Shown one piece after another: positions 42,312 to 47,105 of a stretch of DNA of 47,105 nt. The position numbers were made by a program, and so were the translations under genes. The notes beneath the pieces were generated by a model, which was given only the letters and a program-made list of their open reading frames with translations, was not told where the DNA came from and searched no databases. Source of the DNA: Candidatus Omnitrophota bacterium (GTDB taxonomy: Bacteria > Omnitrophota > Gorgyraeia > Zapsychrales > Fredricksoniimonadaceae). How positions within the stretch are numbered: position 1 is the stretch's first letter; each line of letters opens with the position of its first letter. The stretch covers positions 1 through 47,105 of the forward strand of contig CAIOTT010000053.1 in the NCBI GenBank assembly GCA_903861305.1, in the 5' to 3' direction.

Positions 42312-42334
42312 CAGAACATTAATTTACATCTTTT

Positions 42335-42341
42335 AAGGAGG
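42335..42341 (+). promoter_or_regulatory. Strong Shine-Dalgarno AAGGAGG
   Basis: A full 7-base anti-16S match, 4 bases before the ATG at 42346. It is the best ribosome-binding site in the window and suggests that the 56-residue product is abundant. Confidence 0.85.
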
Positions 42342-42345
42342 CTGT

Positions 42346-42516
42346 ATGGAAAAATTATCTTTTTATGATGTGAAAACCAAAGCCAAATTTGAATCCGCTG
42401 ATTACAAGGTCCAGGAGAAGGGCGGCCGTTTTTTTGCCGTTGTCAAATCTCCGGCCGGTTCCCATGAGTGCTGGAGGGTCCTCGGTAAGGATCAGGCGAA
42501 AAAGCTCCAGAAATAA
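42346..42516 (+). CDS. 56-residue basic hypothetical protein
   Basis: The start is fixed by a clear promoter and a perfect Shine-Dalgarno. The product is small, soluble and lysine-rich: MEKLSFYDVKTKAKFES at the start, then FFAVVKSPAG and WRVLGKDQAKKLQ. It contains one Cys and no membrane segment. The SFYDVKTK start and the closing basic helix recall tiny conserved proteins of unknown function in several phyla, but I cannot name a family. It lies 27 bases ahead of rsfS in the same frame and probably heads that operon. A nucleic-acid or ribosome-linked role would fit its charge and company but is speculation. Confidence 0.8.
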   Translation: MEKLSFYDVKTKAKFESADYKVQEKGGRFFAVVKSPAGSHECWRVLGKDQAKKLQK

Positions 42517-42543
42517 ACCAACCTGTCTAATACTGACGTAACA

Positions 42544-42954
42544 TTGGAATCACTAGAGTTAGCCAAAAAAGCCGCTCATTGCACCGCTGATAAACTGGCG
42601 GAGAACATCGTTGTGCTCGATATGCGCGGGGTCGCGAATTTCTGCGATTACTTTGTGCTATGCACGGCGACAAGTTCCCGTCATGTCAAGGCTGTGGCCG
42701 ATGGTGTGGACGAAGGGCTTCATGAATTCGGTATCAAGGTCAAGTTCAAGCAGGGCCTTGATACCGCGTCCAAATCCCGCGGGTTCACGTTCGCGGCGGC
42801 CAAGGCTCCGGCTCCCGAGCCGGAAGGCACGAACGGGCGCTGGGTCCTTCTCGATATGGGCGATGTCGTGGTCCACATCTTCGAGAAAGATTCCCGCGAA
42901 TTCTACGGGCTTGACCATCTCTGGCAGGAAGCTGTTACGATCGCTTGGCAGTAG
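42544..42954 (+). CDS. rsfS: Ribosomal silencing factor RsfS
   Basis: 136 residues from a TTG start; the frame is open only from 42517 and no ATG fits. LELAKKAAHCTADKLAENIVVLDM, FCDYFVLCTATSSRHVKAVADGV, WVLLDMGDVVVHIFEKDSREFYGLDHLW are the family blocks, split here over successive strands. The protein binds uL14 on the 50S subunit and blocks subunit joining when nutrients are scarce. An Ala/Pro/Glu-rich insert (AAAKAPAPEPEGT) between the two halves is longer than usual. The weak start codon and absent Shine-Dalgarno suggest low output or coupling to the upstream small gene. Confidence 0.93.
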   Translation: MESLELAKKAAHCTADKLAENIVVLDMRGVANFCDYFVLCTATSSRHVKAVADGVDEGLHEFGIKVKFKQGLDTASKSRGFTFAAAKAPAPEPEGTNGRWVLLDMGDVVVHIFEKDSREFYGLDHLWQEAVTIAWQ

Positions 42955-42972
42955 GAACACCCCTTCGATCTT

Positions 42973-44658
42973 ATGTTCACGCATCTGCGGACCCAATTGA
43001 AAGATCTTATTCGCGCGTCCGTCGCGGGATCTCTCGGCGATGCCGCGCTTTCGGCTGTCGCTGATATTTCCCTTGATACGCCCGCGAACCGGGACCACGG
43101 CGGCCTTGCGTGCAATGTCGCCATGCCGCTGGCCAAGGTGCTCAAGCGCAATCCCATGGAGATCGCTGAAGTCCTTTGCGCCCGCATTTCTCTGGAAGTC
43201 GCCGCATCTTCTCTCAAGGACAAGATCGCTTCAGTTGTCGTTTTTCGCCCAGGGTTCATCAATTTTCATCTAAAACCAGCCGCGTATCATGCCGTACTTG
43301 AGGATGTTTTCGCACGCCGGGACGATTACGGACGCACGGATTTCGGCAAGGGCAGGAAAGTCCTTGTTGAATTCGTCTCCGCCAACCCGACGGGCCCCTT
43401 GACGGTCGCGCACGCGCGCCAGGCCGCGGTGGGCGATGTCCTTGTCAATGTCCTTAACTTCACGGGGCACCAGGCGCAGCGCGAATTCTACGTCAATGAC
43501 GGCGGCAATCAGATCCGCACGCTGGGCCTTTCCGTGCAATTGAGGTCCAGGGAACTGTTCAACGACAAGGTCGACTATCCCGAGGATTGCTACCAGGGCG
43601 GTTATATCCTGGACATGGCCAGGATCTTCGCGGCGCAGCGGAAATTCGCGTCGCTTGCGGATGTGAACGCGTGTTCCTTCGAGGATTTCTGCAATTTCGG
43701 CAAAGACTACCTGATGGATGTGATCCGCGAGGATCTGAGGATATTCCGGGTAACGTTCGACAACTGGTCCTTCGAGTCCCAGGTAGCGACGCCGGAAAAG
43801 ATCGCGGCGACCCTTGATGGCCTGCGCCAAAAGGGGTTCATTTACGAACATGAGGGAGCCCTGTGGTTCAAGTCGACCCTGTTTGGCGATGACAAGGACC
43901 GCGTGGTCAAGAAGAGCGACGGTTTTTATACGTACCTCGCGCCCGATATTGTTTATCATAAATACAAATATGACCGCGGTTTCGACCTTCTCGTCGACAT
44001 CCTCGGGCCTGACCATCACGGCTATATCCCGCGCATCAAGGCCGCGGCACAGGCGCTGGGGAAGGATGCCACGGCCCTTGAGGGCTTGATCATCCAGCTG
44101 GCCACGATCTTCCGTGACGGCAAGCAGCTGCGCATGTCGACGCGCGCGGGTGAGTTCATCAGCCTGCGCGAGGTGGCCCAGGAGGTCGGTACGGACGCGG
44201 CGCGTTATTTCATGCTCATGCGCCAGGTAAACCAGCAGCTGGAGTTCGATATTGACCTGGCCAAGAAGCAGGCACCGGATAATCCTGTGTATTATATCCA
44301 GTACGCGCATGCCCGCTGCTGCAGTATCATCCGCAAGGCCAAAGAGGAGGCTGCGTTGACGCCGGCCGCCACGTTCGGGTTGTTGTCCGCCGAGGCGGAA
44401 GTCGACCTCATGAAAAAGATCTCCCAGTTCCCGGATTTTCTGGATGTCTGCGTCCAGCAGCTTGATCCTTTCACGCTCACGCGTTATATGCAGGAACTGG
44501 CGGCGACATACCATAAATTTTACGATCGTTGCCGGATCATCGATGCCGAAGCTGATCAGGCACTTTGCGCCCAGCGGCTGGCTTTGGTCGACGCGGCGCG
44601 TATAGTTCTTGCCAACGGTTTAAAGCTCCTCGGTATTTCGTCCCCCGAAAAGATGTGA
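42973..44658 (+). CDS. argS: Arginyl-tRNA synthetase
   Basis: 561 residues, a normal length. The N-terminal Add1 domain (LRTQLKDLIRAS) is followed by VEFVSANPTGPLTVAHARQ, the class I HIGH region in its HAR form, then EFYVNDGGNQI and the KMSKS-equivalent LRMSTRAGEFISL. The C-terminal anticodon-binding helical domain includes VYYIQYAHARCCSI and ends LKLLGI. It charges tRNA-Arg in the cytoplasm. It starts 18 bases after rsfS and ends 1 base before recJ, so all three share a message. Confidence 0.96.
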   Translation: MFTHLRTQLKDLIRASVAGSLGDAALSAVADISLDTPANRDHGGLACNVAMPLAKVLKRNPMEIAEVLCARISLEVAASSLKDKIASVVVFRPGFINFHLKPAAYHAVLEDVFARRDDYGRTDFGKGRKVLVEFVSANPTGPLTVAHARQAAVGDVLVNVLNFTGHQAQREFYVNDGGNQIRTLGLSVQLRSRELFNDKVDYPEDCYQGGYILDMARIFAAQRKFASLADVNACSFEDFCNFGKDYLMDVIREDLRIFRVTFDNWSFESQVATPEKIAATLDGLRQKGFIYEHEGALWFKSTLFGDDKDRVVKKSDGFYTYLAPDIVYHKYKYDRGFDLLVDILGPDHHGYIPRIKAAAQALGKDATALEGLIIQLATIFRDGKQLRMSTRAGEFISLREVAQEVGTDAARYFMLMRQVNQQLEFDIDLAKKQAPDNPVYYIQYAHARCCSIIRKAKEEAALTPAATFGLLSAEAEVDLMKKISQFPDFLDVCVQQLDPFTLTRYMQELAATYHKFYDRCRIIDAEADQALCAQRLALVDAARIVLANGLKLLGISSPEKM

Positions 44659-44659
44659 T

Positions 44660-46342
44660 ATGCCTAAAAAGTGGCGTTTAAAAGTAGCGCGTCCCGAGTT
44701 GCAGGCCGAGCTTGCGGGCGAACTTGCCTTGTCGCCCATTGTCGCCAAGCTTCTTGTCAATCGCGGCATCGCCACGGCGGACCAGGCAAATTCCTTTCTT
44801 AAGCCTGAGTTGGCCGGTTTGCATGACCCTTTCCTTTTAAAGGACATGGGTAAGGCGGTGGACCGCTTGAAGCTGGCGCGCGAGCGTGGAGAAACCGTAC
44901 TTGTTTACGGCGATTATGACGTTGATGGCGTCACTTCGACCGCTGTTGTTTATCGGGCGCTCAAAAAGGCCGGGATCCAGGCGATGAGTTATATCCCGCA
45001 CCGCATGGAAGAGGGCTATGGCCTCAATTACGAGATCGTGCCCCTGGCCAAAGAGTGGGGCGTCGGGCTTCTGATCACTGTCGATTGCGGGATCGCTTCT
45101 GTCGGCGAGGTCCAGGCGCTCAATGAAGCCGGCATTGATACGATCATCATCGACCACCATGAACCGGAAGGGCCGGTTCCGGCGGCATCTGCAGTCATTG
45201 ACCCGAAACAGCAGGATTGTCATTATCCTTCCCCCCAGCTCGCGGGTGTCGGGCTTGCGTCGAAATTCGTCCAGGCCTTTGAAGGGGAGTTCCCGTTGCG
45301 GGACCTGGACCTTGTGACACTGGGGACGGTCGCCGACGTTGTCGCGTTGACCGGCGAGAACAGGATCATTGTCCGCCATGGCCTGTCGCGTATCGCCAGC
45401 AGTCCGAAAGCGGGCCTGCAGGCGCTGATCGAGATCGCGCGCATCAGGGGGAAGGCCATGACACCCCAGCTGGTCGGGTTTTCCCTGGGCCCCCGGCTCA
45501 ATGCGGCAGGGCGCATGGGCAGTGCGGCAACGTCCCTTGAGCTTTTATTGTGTGATGTGCCCGCGGACGCGGCGGCCCTGGCACAGGTCCTTGAAGCCCA
45601 TAACAAGGATCGCCAGAAACTGCAGGGCGCGGTCGTCGATGAAGCCGTGGACATCATTGAAGGGGTTGAGCTTTTGTCGGGTGACAGCATCATTGTCGTC
45701 TACAAGGAAGGCTGGCACAAGGGGGTCCTCGGCATCGCGGCGTCCAAGATCATGGAAAAATACGGCCGTCCGGCGGTCGTTATTTCGACGCAAGAGGGGA
45801 TGGGTGTTGGCTCGGGCCGTTCGTTCCAGGGATTTCATTTGAACGAAGCGTTCGCCCATTGCGCGGAGCTTCTTGAAGGTTTCGGCGGGCACCAGCGCGC
45901 CGCGGGGCTGAGGGTGAAGGATCATGCCATTGTGGAATTGCGACAGAAGCTCAACGCGTTCGCCGCGACGGTCTTTGCTGGCGGCATGCCGGAGCAGGTC
46001 CTTGAGATCGATTGTGAATTGCCCCTGGCGTTGGTGAGCATGGACCTTGTTGCCATGGTCGAAGCCCTCGAGCCTTTTGGCGAAGGCAACCCCGCGCCGC
46101 TGTTCGCCACCCGGCGCTTGATCATCAAAAGCAAGCCCCAGGTCATGGGCAAGGACACACTTAAATTCTGGGTGACCGACGGCAAGACAACCGTTTCAGC
46201 GGTCGGTTTCGGGATGGGTGCCGAGTTCGGCGATCTGCGCATGGGCCAGGCGGTCGATATCGCCTATACGCTAGGCATCGACGACTGGAACAAAGCCCCC
46301 CAGGCGCAGATCATGTTGAAAGATATCCGCAGCGCGAAGTAA
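44660..46342 (+). CDS. recJ: Single-stranded-DNA-specific exonuclease RecJ
   Basis: 560 residues. The DHH phosphoesterase blocks VLVYGDYDVDGVTSTAV, LLITVDCGIAS, IIIDHHEPEGPVP and LGTVADVVALTGENR hold the Mn-binding Asp and His residues. The DHHA1 block GVGSGRSFQGFHL, then FGGHQRAAG, and a C-terminal OB fold complete the protein. RecJ degrades single-stranded DNA 5' to 3' in recombination and mismatch repair. It is the last gene of the compact block; no convincing terminator hairpin is visible downstream. Confidence 0.96.
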   Translation: MPKKWRLKVARPELQAELAGELALSPIVAKLLVNRGIATADQANSFLKPELAGLHDPFLLKDMGKAVDRLKLARERGETVLVYGDYDVDGVTSTAVVYRALKKAGIQAMSYIPHRMEEGYGLNYEIVPLAKEWGVGLLITVDCGIASVGEVQALNEAGIDTIIIDHHEPEGPVPAASAVIDPKQQDCHYPSPQLAGVGLASKFVQAFEGEFPLRDLDLVTLGTVADVVALTGENRIIVRHGLSRIASSPKAGLQALIEIARIRGKAMTPQLVGFSLGPRLNAAGRMGSAATSLELLLCDVPADAAALAQVLEAHNKDRQKLQGAVVDEAVDIIEGVELLSGDSIIVVYKEGWHKGVLGIAASKIMEKYGRPAVVISTQEGMGVGSGRSFQGFHLNEAFAHCAELLEGFGGHQRAAGLRVKDHAIVELRQKLNAFAATVFAGGMPEQVLEIDCELPLALVSMDLVAMVEALEPFGEGNPAPLFATRRLIIKSKPQVMGKDTLKFWVTDGKTTVSAVGFGMGAEFGDLRMGQAVDIAYTLGIDDWNKAPQAQIMLKDIRSAK

Positions 46343-46448
46343 TGGTCTGAGTATGGTTTCCTTATAAATTGTTTAGCAAGAGATAATTTTATGGAAAGTC
46401 TCATCAACCAACCAACCAACATTCTCCCCTAGAAACTTTTTAATTTTT

Positions 46449-47105
46449 TTGATCTTCACATTGTGTTTCCTCCAAAGCGCTCCTTGCCATGCCGATATAT
46501 GGTCAGGGCTGGTGGGGTATTGGAAATTTGACGAGGCATCCTCAGGCACCTGCGCCGGCGCCACGGTCGTGGATGCCAGTAATCACGGTAACACGGGGAC
46601 GTGCAGTGGCAGTCCAACGTATGTGGCGGGGAAGATCGGGAAGGGAGCGATGAGCTTTAATTCTGCAAGTAGTCAGTATGTCAATATGGGTAATCAATCA
46701 ACTCTTGATTTCACAACGGGAAGTTTTTCATATACTTCTTGGTTTAAGAGTTCAGCTATAAATACTTTTACAATAGCTAAAGTGCTTTCTTTAAATGCTT
46801 CTGGTTATGACATGCTTATTGGCGCAGGAGGTGTTGCTGGTAATATAAGGTGCAGAGTTCATAGTGGAAATGACATAAGATTTACTGTTGACTGGGTTGG
46901 AACCAATGATGGCAAATGGCATCAAGCGGATTGCGTTGTAGATAGAGTGGCACATACTTTATCATTATATGGTGATGGTATCTTGCAAGGAACGCCTGTA
47001 TCAATATCTGGACTCGGATCAGTTAGTACTATAGCCGATTTTCAAATAGCAGCGAGGTCAGGAGCAACTTTTTATGCTGGAAATGTGGACGACGTCCGCA
47101 TCTAC
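46449..47105 (+). CDS. Exported LamG/concanavalin-like protein, 3' partial
   Basis: The frame is open from 46377 to the window end. An N-terminal hydrophobic run (NFLIFLIFTLCFLQSAPCHA) looks like a signal peptide. It is followed by GLVGYWKFDEASSG, VVDASNHGNTGTCSG, GKGAMSFNSASSQYVNMG and DGKWHQADCVVD, the pattern of a Laminin-G-type (LamG/concanavalin A-like) carbohydrate or adhesion domain. There is no in-frame ATG before the signal peptide. TTG at 46449 is used here but leaves a short signal without a basic start, so the true start may be a rare codon further up or the region may hold a base error. Base composition is clearly more AT-rich than the upstream genes, hinting at a different origin. 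The first 105 bases after recJ hold nothing recognisable. Confidence 0.65.
   Translation, partial: MIFTLCFLQSAPCHADIWSGLVGYWKFDEASSGTCAGATVVDASNHGNTGTCSGSPTYVAGKIGKGAMSFNSASSQYVNMGNQSTLDFTTGSFSYTSWFKSSAINTFTIAKVLSLNASGYDMLIGAGGVAGNIRCRVHSGNDIRFTVDWVGTNDGKWHQADCVVDRVAHTLSLYGDGILQGTPVSISGLGSVSTIADFQIAARSGATFYAGNVDDVRIY

Noticed and set aside
43270..44514. Open frame of 414 codons on the minus strand
   Set aside because: It lies opposite the argS catalytic and anticodon domains; no independent coding evidence.
1..47105. CRISPR array, tRNA, rRNA, insertion sequence or phage genes
   Set aside because: No regularly spaced direct repeats, no cloverleaf or rRNA core sequence, no transposase, integrase or capsid motifs were seen on either strand.

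Overview
The window looks like a chromosomal segment of an uncultured Gram-negative bacterium of the PVC/Omnitrophota (former OP3) type. This is inferred from the very large signal-peptide-bearing proteins that share one N-terminal domain, combined with ordinary bacterial housekeeping genes of mixed affinity. No rRNA or marker tree is available here, so the phylum is an inference. TAG, TGA and TAA all end ordinary genes, so the standard bacterial code applies. No tRNA, rRNA, CRISPR array or transposase was found.

Region 1 (1-36774) is a single-strand array of seven members of one paralogous family, several of them giant (2979, 1796 and 3473 residues). The six members whose 5' end is visible start with a signal peptide and a conserved domain of about 300 residues. 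Its hallmarks are WVNLSPYE, GRDLLAQDY, EKEVNEG and PRKYFSGG. All seven carry a conserved tail of about 50-65 residues beginning GGID(L/F/M)(N/D). Everything between head and tail is swapped: GHKL ATPase plus GNAT; SLOG-like Rossmannoid domains; SelO/kinase-like cores; four tandem HD-like repeats; NUDT9-type Nudix; nicotinate phosphoribosyltransferase; nicotinamidase; methyltransferase; NadD; HAD; glutamine-dependent NadE; a second NadD-like domain; and B12-radical SAM. Head and tail fixed with a variable enzymatic centre is the layout expected of a polymorphic exported effector family.

The two adjacent giants at 17885-33697 together carry all four steps of nicotinamide-to-NAD conversion (PncA, PncB, NadD, NadE) plus two ADP-ribose-type Nudix domains and a second NadD-like domain. 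SLOG-like domains in neighbouring members fit the same NAD/ADP-ribose theme. Because these modules sit behind Sec-type signal peptides and several need ATP, their site of action (periplasm, surface, or cytoplasm of another cell) is the central open question. The last member (33829-36774) is split by one in-frame TAG that detaches its tail.

Region 2 (36827-46342) is a compact same-strand housekeeping block: a small zinc-ribbon protein, an M20 metallohydrolase, a DUF3108-type exported protein, trpB, trpA, an M16 peptidase, then (behind a clear sigma-70 promoter) a 56-residue protein, rsfS, argS and recJ. Genes overlap or nearly touch.

Region 3 (46377-47105) is a more AT-rich, 3'-truncated gene for an exported LamG/concanavalin-like protein that runs off the window.
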